DNA of 64,000 nucleotides from Nocardioides dokdonensis FR1436 (GTDB taxonomy: Bacteria; Actinomycetota; Actinomycetes; Propionibacteriales; Nocardioidaceae), in contig NZ_CP015079.1 in the NCBI RefSeq assembly GCF_001653335.1, positions 3,348,001-3,412,000 of the forward strand. Reading direction: 5' to 3'. Within the stretch, counting starts at the first letter, position 1. Each line of letters opens with the position of its first letter. Under the pieces are notes generated by a model. That model saw only the letters and a program-made list of their open reading frames with translations. It ran no database searches and was not told the origin of the DNA. Below, piece after piece: positions 49,510-63,600 of this stretch. A program made the translations under genes and the position numbers.

Positions 49510-49838
49510 TCGCTGCCCTCGGCCTGCTCGTGGGCATCGTCCTGGGGCTGGTGCTGCAGCCCGACGTGCCGGCGTCGCTGGAGTACTACCTGCCCATCGC
49601 CGTGGTGGCCGCGCTCGACGCGGTCTTCGGCGGGCTCCGGGCCTACCTCGACGGCATCTTCGACGACAAGGTCTTCGTGATCTCCTTCGTCAGCAACGTC
49701 GTGATCGCAGCCGCCATCGTCTTCCTCGGCGACAAGTTGGGCGTGGGCAACCAGCTCTCGACCGGTGTCGTGGTGGTGCTCGGCATCCGGATCTTCTCCA
49801 ACGCCGCCGCCATCCGGCGCCACCTCTTCCATGCCTGA
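49506..49838 (+). CDS. sbp: small basic protein (Sbp, DUF1290)
   Basis: 110 residues, three hydrophobic segments, with DAVFGGLRAYLDGIFDDKVF and LGIRIFSNAAAIRRHLF, the conserved stretches of DUF1290/Sbp found beside division and envelope genes in Gram-positives. It starts as ATGA overlap with the preceding gene and overlaps the next by eight bases. It corresponds to Rv1824. Confidence 0.9.
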   Translation: MIAALGLLVGIVLGLVLQPDVPASLEYYLPIAVVAALDAVFGGLRAYLDGIFDDKVFVISFVSNVVIAAAIVFLGDKLGVGNQLSTGVVVVLGIRIFSNAAAIRRHLFHA

Positions 49839-50607
49839 CGAGCGCCCCGACCACGGACCCGACGCCGGTAGGTCGGGTCCGACCCCGGAGACCGGCCGCA
49901 CGCGGCTGCTGCGGGCCCTGCGCACCCCGAGCCGCAACCAGCTGGTCGTGGCGGTGCTGCTGGCACTGGTCGCCTTCGCCGCGGTGGTGCAGGTGCGCGC
50001 GACCGAGATCGCCGACGACTACGCCGGCTACCGCGACGAGGACCTGATCGCGGTCCTCGACGGTCTCGCCGGCACCAGCCAGCGCGCCCGGGCGGAGATC
50101 GAGCGCCTCGAGACGACCCGGGACCAGCTCGCCTCCGACACCGCCGACCAGCGCACCGCCCTGCAGCAGGCCCAGTCCGAGGCCGACACGCTCGCGATCC
50201 TCGCCGGGCTGGTGCCGGTGCGCGGACCAGGGGTGCGGATCACCATCACCGAGGTCACCTCCCCGATCAACGCCGACACGGTCGTCGACATGGTGCAGAG
50301 CCTGCGGGTCGCCGGCGCCGAGGCGATCCAGGTCAACGGGCAGGTGCGGCTGGTCGCCCAGAGCGCCTTCACCGACGTGGTCGGCGGCCTCGAGGTCGAC
50401 GGGGTGAGCCTCACCGGGCCGTACGTGTTCGACGTCATCGGCCCCCCGTCGGCGCTCAGCAACGCCATGACCATCCTCGACGGCCCCCGCCTGGATCTCC
50501 AGGACGAGGGCGCGGAGGTCGAGATCACCGAGCTGGCCTCCGTCGACATCGAGGTGGTCGCCGATCCCCTCGAACCCGACTTCGCACAACCCCAGGACGC
50601 CCAGTAG
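49831..50607 (+). CDS. DUF881 family protein, second copy
   Basis: 258 residues: cytoplasmic N-terminus, one membrane helix (about 36-55), coiled coil (RAEIERLETTRDQLASDTADQ) and DUF881 domain (GPGVRITITEVTS, RVAGAEAIQVNGQVRLV, GPYVFDVIGPPSAL). It corresponds to Rv1825. With the first copy and Sbp it forms a conserved three-gene envelope set, here ending 60 bases before gcvH. Confidence 0.9.
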   Translation: MPDERPDHGPDAGRSGPTPETGRTRLLRALRTPSRNQLVVAVLLALVAFAAVVQVRATEIADDYAGYRDEDLIAVLDGLAGTSQRARAEIERLETTRDQLASDTADQRTALQQAQSEADTLAILAGLVPVRGPGVRITITEVTSPINADTVVDMVQSLRVAGAEAIQVNGQVRLVAQSAFTDVVGGLEVDGVSLTGPYVFDVIGPPSALSNAMTILDGPRLDLQDEGAEVEITELASVDIEVVADPLEPDFAQPQDAQ

Positions 50608-50667
50608 CCACGTCGTCAGCACTGCACCCAGCCCCGACCCAGACCGGACCCAGCCCGAGGAGACCGC

Positions 50668-51054
50668 ATGTACCCCGCAGACCTGTCCTACACCAGCGAG
50701 CACGAGTGGGTGCGCAGCCCCGGTGAGCACGAGGGGTCGGTGCGCATCGGCATCACCCAGTACGCCCAGGACGCGCTCGGCGACATCGTCTACGTGTCCC
50801 TGCCCGAGGTGGGCGAGAGCGTGGAGGCCGGCAGCACCTGCGGCGAGCTGGAGTCGACCAAGTCCGTCAGCGACATCTACGCACCTCTCACCGGCGAGGT
50901 CGTGGCCCGCAACGAGTCGCTGGACGCGACCCCCGAGCTGGTCAACAACGACCCCTACGGCGGCGGCTGGCTGTTCGAGGTCGTGCCCGTCGACGCCTCG
51001 GCCGTCGACGCCCTGATGGACGCCGCGGCCTACGAGGCATCGGTCCAGGGCTGA
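50668..51054 (+). CDS. gcvH: glycine cleavage system H protein
   Basis: 128 residues. The lipoyl lysine is K65 in ELESTKSVSD; SYTSEHEWVR opens the protein and NDDPYGGGWLFEV lies near the end, as in all H proteins. It carries the aminomethyl group between GcvP and GcvT in glycine breakdown. Position between DUF881 and garA matches Rv1826. gcvT is not in this window; gcvP lies 3 kb downstream. Confidence 0.96.
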   Translation: MYPADLSYTSEHEWVRSPGEHEGSVRIGITQYAQDALGDIVYVSLPEVGESVEAGSTCGELESTKSVSDIYAPLTGEVVARNESLDATPELVNNDPYGGGWLFEVVPVDASAVDALMDAAAYEASVQG

Positions 51055-51206
51055 GCGGCGCCCGGCTCCGTCGTCCGGGCTTGCCCCGGCCGCGTGGACT
51101 GATAGGTTTCGGGGCAACCGTCACCCTCCGCCCGGTGGTGAGGGTTGGGGCCGGTCCTGCCGGCCCACCGCTCGCCGTCGAGCCCGTCGTCAAGGAGGAG
51201 TCACCG

Positions 51207-51746
51207 ATGCCGTTCTGCACCGCGTGTGGCAACAAGAACCCTGACGACGCCCGGTTCTGCGCCCAGTGCGGCACCCGCCTGGTGAGCGCGGACCCCTCGG
51301 CCCCGGGCGAGGGCCCGGGGGAGTCGACCGCGACGATCTCGATCGGGATGACCGCCTCCGGCACCGGCGAGGGCAGTCGGGTCGAGACCTCCGACCGCAA
51401 GCTCACCGCCGTGGATGCAGCGGCGGTCGACGCCCTTCCCTCGGGGCACGCGCTCCTGGTGGTGCAGAAGGGCCCCGGCTCGGGAAGCCGCTTCCTCCTC
51501 GACTCCGACGTGGTGACCGCCGGCCGGCACCCCGACAGCGAGATCTTCCTCGACGACGTGACCGTCTCCCGCCGCCACGCGGAGTTCCACCGCACCGGCG
51601 CGAGCTTCAGCGTCGGCGACGCGGGCAGCCTCAACGGCACCTACGTCAACCGCGACCGCATCGACCGGGTGCAGCTCAGCGACGGCGACGAGGTCCAGAT
51701 CGGCAAGTACCGACTCGTCTTCTTCTCGGGGCACGAGGGCAGCTGA
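51207..51746 (+). CDS. garA: GarA/OdhI-type FHA protein with an N-terminal zinc ribbon
   Basis: 179 residues from ATG 51207 after GGAGGAG. Residues 4-22 hold C-x2-C-x10-C-x2-C (FCTACGNKNPDDARFCAQCG), a zinc ribbon not found in the mycobacterial protein. The FHA domain (about 82-175) is nearly canonical: GRHPDSEIFLDDVTVSRRHAEF and GSLNGTYVNRDRID. GarA inhibits 2-oxoglutarate dehydrogenase until its N-terminal ETTS segment is phosphorylated; here that segment reads TATISIGM, so the switch may be altered. It corresponds to Rv1827. Confidence 0.9.
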   Translation: MPFCTACGNKNPDDARFCAQCGTRLVSADPSAPGEGPGESTATISIGMTASGTGEGSRVETSDRKLTAVDAAAVDALPSGHALLVVQKGPGSGSRFLLDSDVVTAGRHPDSEIFLDDVTVSRRHAEFHRTGASFSVGDAGSLNGTYVNRDRIDRVQLSDGDEVQIGKYRLVFFSGHEGS

Positions 51747-51749
51747 GCC

Positions 51750-52496
51750 GTGGTGACCGGTCCGGTCCAGGTCGACGCGGCCTCGGGAGGTGCGCGCGCC
51801 CGGATGAACATCGGGCAGGTCCTCGACCTGCTGCGTCCCGACTTCCCCCAGGTCACGATCCCCAAGATCCGGTTCCTCGAGGACAAGGGGCTCATCAAGC
51901 CCGAGCGCACGCCCGCCGGCTACCGCAAGTTCTCCGCCGACGACGTGCAGCGGCTGCGCTACGTGCTGCGGATGCAGCGCGACCACTACCTCCCGCTGAA
52001 GGTCATCGGCGAGCACCTCGACGCCATCGACCGCGGCATGGAGCCGCCGCCGATCGAGCCGGTCGTGCCTACCGTGCCCCAGGTGGCGCTGGCCGCTGAC
52101 GGGCTGCCCAGCGCGGCGTCGTTCGCCCGCCGCGACGACCTGCGGCTCTCGCGCCGCGAGCTGCTCAAGGTCGCCGAGATCTCCGAGGAGCTGCTCGGCG
52201 AGCTCGAGCAGTTCGGCCTGGTCACCGCCAAGCCGGGGACCGGCCACTACGACACCGATGCACTGGTCATCGCCCGCACCGCCCGCGAGCTGGCCGACTT
52301 CGGCTTCGAGCCGCGCCACCTGCGCGCCTTCAAGACCGCCGCGGACCGCGAGGTCGGGCTGGTCGCGCAGGTCGTGGCGCCGCTCGCACGCGGGCGCGAC
52401 GCCTCCGCGAAGGCGCGGGCGGCCGAGGCGGTCACCGAGATCGCGGCGCTCTCGGTGCGCCTGCACGCCACGCTGGTCAAGGCCGGCCTGCCCTGA
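51750..52496 (+). CDS. ftsR: MerR family regulator FtsR
   Basis: 248 residues; start taken at GTG 51750, though ATG 51804 (MNIGQVLDLL) would also keep the domain. Winged helix MNIGQVLDLLRPDFPQVTIPKIRFLEDKGLIKPERTPAGYRKF; second domain with LRLSRRELLKVAEISEELLGELEQFGLV, as in Rv1828. In corynebacteria the orthologue activates ftsZ. It lies three bases from garA. Confidence 0.88.
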   Translation: MVTGPVQVDAASGGARARMNIGQVLDLLRPDFPQVTIPKIRFLEDKGLIKPERTPAGYRKFSADDVQRLRYVLRMQRDHYLPLKVIGEHLDAIDRGMEPPPIEPVVPTVPQVALAADGLPSAASFARRDDLRLSRRELLKVAEISEELLGELEQFGLVTAKPGTGHYDTDALVIARTARELADFGFEPRHLRAFKTAADREVGLVAQVVAPLARGRDASAKARAAEAVTEIAALSVRLHATLVKAGLP

Positions 52497-52565
52497 CACG
52501 CGCGGTCCCGGGCCTCCCGGCACGACCCCCGGCCCGGCTCACGACCAGCAGCGTAAGGTGATCGT

Positions 52566-53039
52566 GTGCGCGAAGTAGATGTCATGGGAGTCCGGGTCGA
52601 GATGCCCTCGAACCAGCCGATCGTGCTGCTGCGCGAGGTGACGGGGGAGCGGTACCTCCCCATCTGGATCGGGGCGGTGGAGGCCACCGCGATCGCCTTC
52701 GCCCAGCAGGGCGTCACCCCGCCACGCCCGCTGACCCACGACCTGCTCAAGGACGTCCTCGAGGCGACCGGCAACGAGCTGGTCGAGGTGCGCATCACCG
52801 ACGTCCGTGACGGCGTCTTCTTCGCCACGCTGGTGCTGGGCTCCGGGACCGAGATCAGCGCCCGCCCCTCCGACTCGATCGCCCTGGCGCTGCGCACCGG
52901 CACCCGGATCGTGTGCTCGGACGAGGTCCTGGACGAGGCCGGGCTCGCGGTGCCGGCCGAGCAGGAGGACGAGGTCGAGAAGTTCCGCGAGTTCCTCGAC
53001 CACGTCACGCCCGAGGACTTCGACGCACCTCAGGAGTGA
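52566..53039 (+). CDS. bifunctional nuclease family protein (DUF151)
   Basis: 157 residues from GTG 52566. VDVMGVRVEMPSNQPIVLLRE, LPIWIGAVEATAIAFAQQG, RPLTHDLLKDVLEA and RPSDSIALALRTGTRIV are the conserved DUF151 blocks. Plant and archaeal relatives have nuclease activity; the actinobacterial role is unknown. It corresponds to Rv1829 and sits between two MerR-type regulators. Confidence 0.9.
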   Translation: MREVDVMGVRVEMPSNQPIVLLREVTGERYLPIWIGAVEATAIAFAQQGVTPPRPLTHDLLKDVLEATGNELVEVRITDVRDGVFFATLVLGSGTEISARPSDSIALALRTGTRIVCSDEVLDEAGLAVPAEQEDEVEKFREFLDHVTPEDFDAPQE

Positions 53040-53065
53040 GGGGCCCGGTCCCTGGGTAGAGCCTC

Positions 53066-53140
53066 ACCCTCAACTTCAGGTTGAGGGTTTGCGACACACC
53101 GACGAGGGTCTTTGACCACCGTCGCCGTGGGGCTTACCTT
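53066..53140 (+). promoter_or_regulatory. MerR-type inverted repeat and promoter of the second MerR gene
   Basis: ACCCTCAAC-TTCAG-GTTGAGGGT (53066-53088) is a perfect 9-bp inverted repeat. Downstream TTGACC (53112-53117) and TACCTT (53135-53140) are 17 bases apart and form a good sigma-70-type promoter about 100 bases before GTG 53241. The repeat is probably bound by one of the two adjacent MerR-type regulators. Confidence 0.65.
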
Positions 53141-53240
53141 GAAGTGTCTTCGTTGTAACTCCACCGTTGTGGTTGCCCCGGCACCTGCATCTCCTTCCCC
53201 GGGGGTTACGTCCCAGCGGAGTAGACCCACGGAGGACCGC

Positions 53241-53840
53241 GTGAACGAGCACGAGCAGGAGCTGCAGGCGAGCCGCGAGGCCGCCGCTGCGGCCGAGGCC
53301 GCCGATGAGCAGGGACTCCTCTTCACCGACGACGTCTCGCCGCTTCCCAGCGACACCGGCTACCGCGGTCCCACCGCGTGCAGCGCCGCCGGCATCACCT
53401 ACCGCCAGCTGGACTACTGGGCTCGCACCGGCCTGGTCGAGCCCACCGTGCGGGGTGCCAAGGGGTCCGGTTCGCAGCGGCTCTACTCCTTCCGCGACAT
53501 CCTGATCCTCAAGGTCATCAAGCGGCTGCTCGACGCCGGCATCTCGTTGCAGCAGATCCGCGCCGCGGTCCAGCACCTGCACGAGCGCGGCACCGACGAC
53601 CTGACGCGAGTGACGTTGATGAGCGACGGCGCCTCCGTCTACGAGTGCACCAGCAACGACGAGGTCATCGACCTGCTCCAGGGTGGCCAGGGCGTCTTCG
53701 GCATCGCCATCGGCGGTGTGTGGCGCGAGATCGAGGGCACCCTCGCCGAGCTGCCCAGCGAGCGCACCTCGGACGCCGCTGCCACGACCGGTGCCTCGGA
53801 CGAGCTCGCCGCACGTCGCGCCGCGCGCAACGCCGGCTGA
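53241..53840 (+). CDS. MerR family regulator (Rv1830-like)
   Basis: 199 residues from GTG 53241 with GGAGG ten bases upstream. The winged helix is GYRGPTACSAAGITYRQLDYW, LVEPTVRGAKGSGSQRLYSFRDILILKVIKRLLDAGISLQQIR (quoted in two parts), followed by a C-terminal part with TSNDEVIDLLQGGQGVFGIAIGG. Position and sequence match mycobacterial Rv1830, a division-linked MerR regulator. It has its own promoter and inverted repeat. Confidence 0.9.
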   Translation: MNEHEQELQASREAAAAAEAADEQGLLFTDDVSPLPSDTGYRGPTACSAAGITYRQLDYWARTGLVEPTVRGAKGSGSQRLYSFRDILILKVIKRLLDAGISLQQIRAAVQHLHERGTDDLTRVTLMSDGASVYECTSNDEVIDLLQGGQGVFGIAIGGVWREIEGTLAELPSERTSDAAATTGASDELAARRAARNAG

Positions 53841-53892
53841 GCCGATGAGCGGGGTTCGCGCAGCGAGGGAGTAGATTGACCCCTGCTGACCA

Positions 53893-54030
53893 TCCCGTGC
53901 GGGAGAGTCCCCGGAGCCGGCCACCCCGGCGGCTTGCGGGGCGCCGAAGGGGCAATTCCTCCCCGGAACCTCTCAGGCGCCAGGACCGCGTGGGCCAGGC
54001 AACTCTGGAGCACCGCGTGGTGTGACAGAG
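53893..54030 (+). ncRNA. glycine riboswitch upstream of gcvP
   Basis: Conserved aptamer pieces appear in order: GCGGGAGAGTCC (53899-53910), GCGCCGAAGGGGCAA (53941-53955), CCTCTCAGGCGCCAGGACCGCG (about 53969-53990, shown in parts: CCTCTCAGG, AGGAC) and AACTCTGGAGC (54001-54011). One complete aptamer is clear. The following GTGTGACAGAGGGGGAGG may be part of the expression platform. It should turn gcvP on when glycine is abundant. TAGATT at 53872-53877 is a likely -10. Confidence 0.88.
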
Positions 54031-54071
54031 GGGGAGGCGCCCGGACGACCACTCCCGAGGAGCCCGCCACC

Positions 54072-56951
<2,880 letters not shown>

Positions 56952-56971
56952 GCGCTCGTGCCCCGCGTCGT

Positions 56972-57007
56972 GCCCCCGGGCGTGATCGGTGGAACACGCC
57001 CAGGGGC
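56972..57007. terminator. bidirectional hairpin terminator
   Basis: GCCCCCGGGCGTG (56972-56984) pairs with CACGCCCAGGGGC (56995-57007) with one mismatch and a 10-base loop. It lies between the convergent gcvP and secreted-protein genes. Confidence 0.75.
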
Positions 57008-57023
57008 ACGACCGAGGTGCCGC

Positions 57024-57566
57024 TCACGCCGGCGTGCGGGTGACCTGCAGGTCGAACGCGAAACCGGTGCACTCCAGTGCTGCGCCGCGACCGCGCCAGA
57101 CGAGCGCGAGCTCGGTGTCGAGCCCGCGGTGCACACCGTCGACGACGACGTGCTCGCCGGCGTGGTCGCGCTCCTCGTGCACCGGGGTGCGCTGGCCGTT
57201 GCGGACCGCGGTGCCGCTCAGGCGGGCGCTGCGTCCGTCGAGGTCGAGGCGGGCGCGCACGCGCCCGTCGCGGACGAAGCGGCGCTCCCGGGTGGCCGCG
57301 GCGCTCACCTCGCGGGGGCCGTCGCCCACCTGCACGACGACCTCGTTGACGAGACCACGGTTCTCGTAGACGGTCGCGATCACCGGTCGGCGCATCCAGG
57401 TGCCGGTGCACTCCAGCAGCCGACCGACCTCGCGGGTCGTGGTGGTGCCGGGGTCGCCGGCGGCGTGGGCGCTCGGCGCAGCGACGGCGCCGCCTAGGGC
57501 CAGGCCCGTCGCGCCCAGCACGAGCGCGGCTCGGATGGTCGGTGTGGGGTGGGTCGTTGCTCGCAT
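57024..57566 (-). CDS. secreted hypothetical protein
   Basis: 180 residues with a clear signal peptide (hydrophobic residues about 11-30, cleavage near AHA-A at 35). The mature part has two cysteines, near residue 53 (LLECTGTW) and near 168 (ALECTGF), placed to form a disulfide in the same C-T-G context. Beta-rich composition (ATVYENRGLVNEVVVQVGDG). No family recognised. It is convergent with gcvP. Confidence 0.75.
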   Translation of the reverse strand: MRATTHPTPTIRAALVLGATGLALGGAVAAPSAHAAGDPGTTTTREVGRLLECTGTWMRRPVIATVYENRGLVNEVVVQVGDGPREVSAAATRERRFVRDGRVRARLDLDGRSARLSGTAVRNGQRTPVHEERDHAGEHVVVDGVHRGLDTELALVWRGRGAALECTGFAFDLQVTRTPA

Positions 57567-57679
57567 GGTGGTGCTTCCTCCGCTGTGGTGTCCCGCCCGG
57601 TCGGCGGGGTGTCAGCGTGTCTACGCACCAGCGCCCGGGTCGGTTGCACTCCTGTGGGAGCCACCGGCCCGCGACCGGG

Positions 57680-59088
57680 TCACATGGCCTGGGAGACGCT
57701 GGACATGCGGAAGTCCGGCACCCGCAGCGCCGGGGTGGCGGTGCGGCTGAAGTAGTCGTCGCCCCACTCCCGGCTGAAGCTGGGCACGCTGGCCGAGGCG
57801 TGGGAGAAGCGGGTCAGCAGGTCGACCGGGCTCTCGTTGAACCGGAAGTTGTTGACCAGGCCCACGACCTCGCCGTGCTCGACCAGGTAGACGCCGTCGC
57901 GGGTCAGCCCGGTGAGCAGCATCGTCTGCGGGTCGACCTCGCGGATGTACCACAGGCAGGTCAGCAGCAGGCCGCGCTCGGTGCCCGCGACCAGGTCGTC
58001 GACCGAGCCGGTCGCCCCCTCGACGTCGAGCACCAGGTTGTCGACGTACGGCGTCACCGGCTGGCCGCTCAACCCGGCGGAGTGCCGGGTCTGGGTCAGG
58101 GCCCGCAGCTCGCCGTCGCGGATCCAGTCCGTGCGACCCAGCTCCAGACCGTTGTCGAAGACCGAGGCGTCGTTGGAGGACGACGCCGCGGTGAGGAACG
58201 GTGCGCACTCGAGGCCGGGCTGGGCGGGGTCCGAGAACAGGTGCACCCCGGGGGCGACGATGCGCTCCCCGATCCGGGTGCCGCCGCCGCGCACGCTGTA
58301 GAAGGACTGGCCGTCGTGCGCCACGCGGCCGCCGCTCGCCCAGTACGCCGAGATCATCAGGTCGGCGACCGACGAGGGCGGCAGGATCGTGTCGTAGCGT
58401 CCCGCCGGCAGGTCGTGGCGCCCGCGGGCGCCCCAGGCGAGGCGCTGGGCGACGACGTCGTCCATGGCCAGCGCGTCGACGTCGGTGAAGTCGCGGGTGG
58501 CGCCGCCGACCCAGGCGCTCTGCGACAGCGCCGCGTCCTTGCCGGTGCACCCGTAGTGACCGGTCGGCTGCACGTGCCGCAGCCGCAGCCCCGTGGACGA
58601 GCCGAGGTAGGTCGTGGTGACCTCGTGGTTGACGAAGCCGTAGAGCACCCGCTGCTGCGACCGGGCCCGGCCGAAGACCTCACCCAGGGCGGGGGCGAGG
58701 ACGTCGTAGGTGTGGATGTCGGTCGGCTCGGCCGGGTCGGACCAGTCGGGGGAGACCCGGTCGCGCACCAGCTCGGCAGCGTCCTCGGCCGGGTCAGCCG
58801 CGCGGGCAGCGGCGTCGGCGGCGCGGACCAGCTCGGTCACCTGGGCCTGCGTGGTCGCGGTCGAGGACACCGTCCCGGTGCCCGTCCCGCCGGGGCCGCG
58901 CACGAAGGAGACGACGCTGACGTGCAGGCCGTGCATCACGCCGTTCGTGGTCAGGGTGTTGTTGGCCCAACGCAGGTTGGCGCTGGTGGCGTCGCGCACG
59001 ATCACCACGCAGTCGTCGGAGATGCTGGCGGCCAGTCCCTGCTCGACCAGGGACTGGGGGGTCGCCCGGGGCGACTGGTGGGCGGTCA

Positions 59089-59089
<1 letters not shown>
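57680..59089 (-). CDS. tldE: TldE/PmbA-type metallopeptidase partner
   Basis: 469 residues from ATG 59089, sharing bases with the tldD stop (TGATG). N-terminal [14 protein letters not shown] and C-terminal [37 protein letters not shown] and [13 protein letters not shown] (in parts) match the PmbA/TldE family. It lacks the HExxxH zinc motif, which its partner TldD provides; the two form a heterodimeric protease that trims modified peptides. Confidence 0.87.
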
Positions 59090-60626
<1,537 letters not shown>

Positions 60627-60630
<4 letters not shown>

Positions 60631-63600
60631 GACAGCGAACCTAATCGATCGCTCGCGCCGCCGGCGCTCGTGACGGCCAGGGTCGACCCGGAGCGGGACT
60701 TCGCCACCCGCAGCTGGGTGGGGATCCGGTCCCGCATCTCGGCCACGTGGCTGACCACGCCCACGACGCGCCCGCCCTCGCGCAGCGAGTCGAGGGTGTC
60801 CATGACGTCCTCGAGGGTGTCGGCGTCGAGCGAGCCGAACCCCTCGTCGACGAAGAGGGTGTCGAGGTCGGCGCCCCCCGCCTCGGCGGTGATGACGTCG
60901 GCGAGCCCGAGTGCGAGGGCCAACGAGACCACGAAGGTCTCGCCGCCCGACAGGGTGGCCGGGTCACGGGCCTCACCGGACCAGTCGTCGCGCACCCGCA
61001 GGCTGAGGCCGCCCCGGGTCTCGCCCGCACCTCGCTGGGCGGTGTGCTCGAGGCTGTAGCGGCGGTCCGACATCCGCGCCAGCCGCTCGTTGGCGGCCGC
61101 CACGACCTGGGCGAGCCGGTAGGCCAGCACGTAGGCCGAGAGCCGCATCTGCAGGTGGTTGTCGGCGGACCGGCCCTCGACGAACGCCCCGAGGCGGCTG
61201 GTCAGTGCGAGGTCGCGCCGGATCGGCGCCCACTCCGCCAGCCGGGTGTCGAGGTCGGTGACCAGGCCGTCGAGTCGGGTCCGGCGCGCGGTCAGGGTGG
61301 CGACCCGGGAGCGGGCCGCGGCCAGCTCCGCACGAGCGGCCTCGTGCCGGGTCGCCAGGGCGTCGACGTCGGGCGAGGGGGTGCCGTCCGGGTTCGGATC
61401 CGGCGCCAGCGTGCGGCGCTCGGTGGCGACCTCGGCGAGGGCCTGGCGCGCCCGGTCGACTCGACGGGCGTGCTCGCTGGTCCGCTGCTCCAGCGTGCGC
61501 ACCCCCGCATCGTCGAGGTACGCCGCCACCGCGGCCCCCACGTCGGCGAACCCCTGCTCGAGCGCGGTGTCCAGGGCGGCGGCGTCCGCCGCCGCGGCTG
61601 CCTCGCGGGCCGTCTGGAGGTCCGCGAGGGCGGCGTCCAACGCCCGGGCGGTGCTGGCGCGAGCCTCGTGCAGCTGCAGGAGCGTCTCCAGCAGCGCGTC
61701 GAGCCCCTCGTGCTCGACATCGCGGACGAGCTGGTCGGGGGTGAGATCGTCCAGGACGGCTCGGACCTCGTCGTCGAGCCGCTCCAGGTCGTCCTGCAGG
61801 GCGCTGAGGGTCGCCTCGCGCCGGGCCTCGTCAGCCACCAGGCTGCTGCGCTCGGTGCCGGCCCTGGTCAGGCGGTCCTCGAGGTCGGTCAGCGTCTGCG
61901 CGGCCCCCGGCAGGGCGCGCCCGGCGGCCTCGGCCTCGACCAGCTGATCGCGCAGCGTGGCGGCGCGGGCCGCCAGGTCGTCGGCGGCGACACCGCCGGT
62001 GCGGGCGCGGGCGACCTCGAGGCGGGTGCACAGGTCGCGGTGGTGGGTGGCGCGCACGTGCTCCTCGGCCTTGGCGTCGTCCAGGCGGCGCTGGGCCTCG
62101 CGCTCGGCGCCGGCGTCCGCCGCGCCCGGGCCGGCCACCGCCTTGGCGGGGTGGTCGTCGGAGCCGCAGACCGGGCAGCAGGAACCGACGGCCAGCGCGC
62201 CGGCGAGCTCGGCGGCCATCGAGTCGATGCGAGCCTCGCGGACCGCGAGCAGGTGCTCGTGCGCGGCGACGGCGCCCTCGCGGGCCTCGAGCCACTCGGT
62301 CCGGGCGCTCTCGCCCGCCCGGAGGAGGGTGCGGACCTCCTCGTGCGCGTGCATCCGGGTCCGGACCAGCTCGAGGCCCTCCTGCAGGGCGGGGGCCCGC
62401 TCGGCTGCGGAGCGCAGCGCGGCGACCCGGTCGCGGGCGGCCGCGACCTGGGGCGGCAACTCGACCAGGACCTGCGCCAGGTCGTCTACGAGGGCCGAGT
62501 CGGCCTCCTGCCGGGCCAGCAGCGTCGACAGCCGGGCCCGGCCCTCGGCGAGCTGCCGCACCCGGGGGCGCAGGGTGCCCAGGGTGGTGACCGCGGCCCG
62601 GGCGTCGTCGTGGCTGCGCCGCAGCACAGCAGCGTCGTCGAGCGGCTGCTCGGGCCCCAGCGCCCGGGCGGCGGAGACCCGGCAGGTCTCGACCCGGTCG
62701 CGCAGCGGCGGCACCCGCTCGGCCGCCCGCCGGGCCAGCTGGGCCAGTGGCTGGACCCGCGCGGCCCGGTGGGCCCCCTCGAGGCGCTGCTGGTCCACGA
62801 GCTGCTGCTGCGCACCGTCGGCCAGCAGGCGCTGCTCGCGCAGCGCGCGCTGCTCCCGCTCGTGCAGCCGTTCCCGGTGGCGGGCCCGCTCCAGGGTCTC
62901 GCCGGTCTGCTGCTCGTGGCCCAGCGCGACCTCGACAGCCGCGCCGGCCTCGTCGTGCTCGGTGGCGGTGCTCGCGGCGAGGTCACGGGCCCAGGCCAGC
63001 AGCGAGCCGTCGTCGGCCAGCAGGCCCAGGTCGGGCACAGCGTCGTCGGGCGCAGCGTCGTCGGGCGCGGCGCCGGACCCAGGGCCGGACCCAGGGCCGG
63101 ACCCAGGGCCGGGCAGGGTGGCGAGGGCGACCTCGCTGAGTCGACTGACGAGGTCGGCGACCTGCTCCTCCGCGGCCTGGGAGGTGCGGCGCAGGAGGCT
63201 GCGCCGCTCCTTCAGCCAGGCCTCGACCTGCTCGAAGCGACCGGTGCGGAAGAGCTGCTGCAGCAGCTTGTGCCGTTCGTCGGATCGAGCGCGCAGGAAC
63301 GCCTGGAAGCGTCCCTGCGGCAGCATCGCCACCTGGGTGAACTGGACCAGGTTCATCCCCAGGAGATCGCCGACGAGGTAGCCCGTCTCGTCGAGACGGG
63401 TCGACAGGGCCTGCCACTCTCCCTCGCGCCGCTCCGACAGGACGACGTGGGCGGGCTCGGTGGTCGTGCCGGTGCCGCGCTTCTTGGGGCGCTCCCACGC
63501 GGGGGAGCGCACCAGCCGGAAGCGTCGGGCCGACAGGGTGAACTCGAGCTCGACGCGCGGGGCCACCCCCGGCTCGGCCTGGTCGCAGCGCAGGCGCTTG

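Noticed and set aside
57609..57614. Single GTGTCA half-site before the secreted-protein gene
   Set aside because: The second arm TGACAC is absent, so it is not counted as a Crp-type box.
61957..63381. 474-codon plus-strand frame over sbcC
   Set aside because: Ser/Arg/Ala-only composition, shadow of the SbcC coiled coil.
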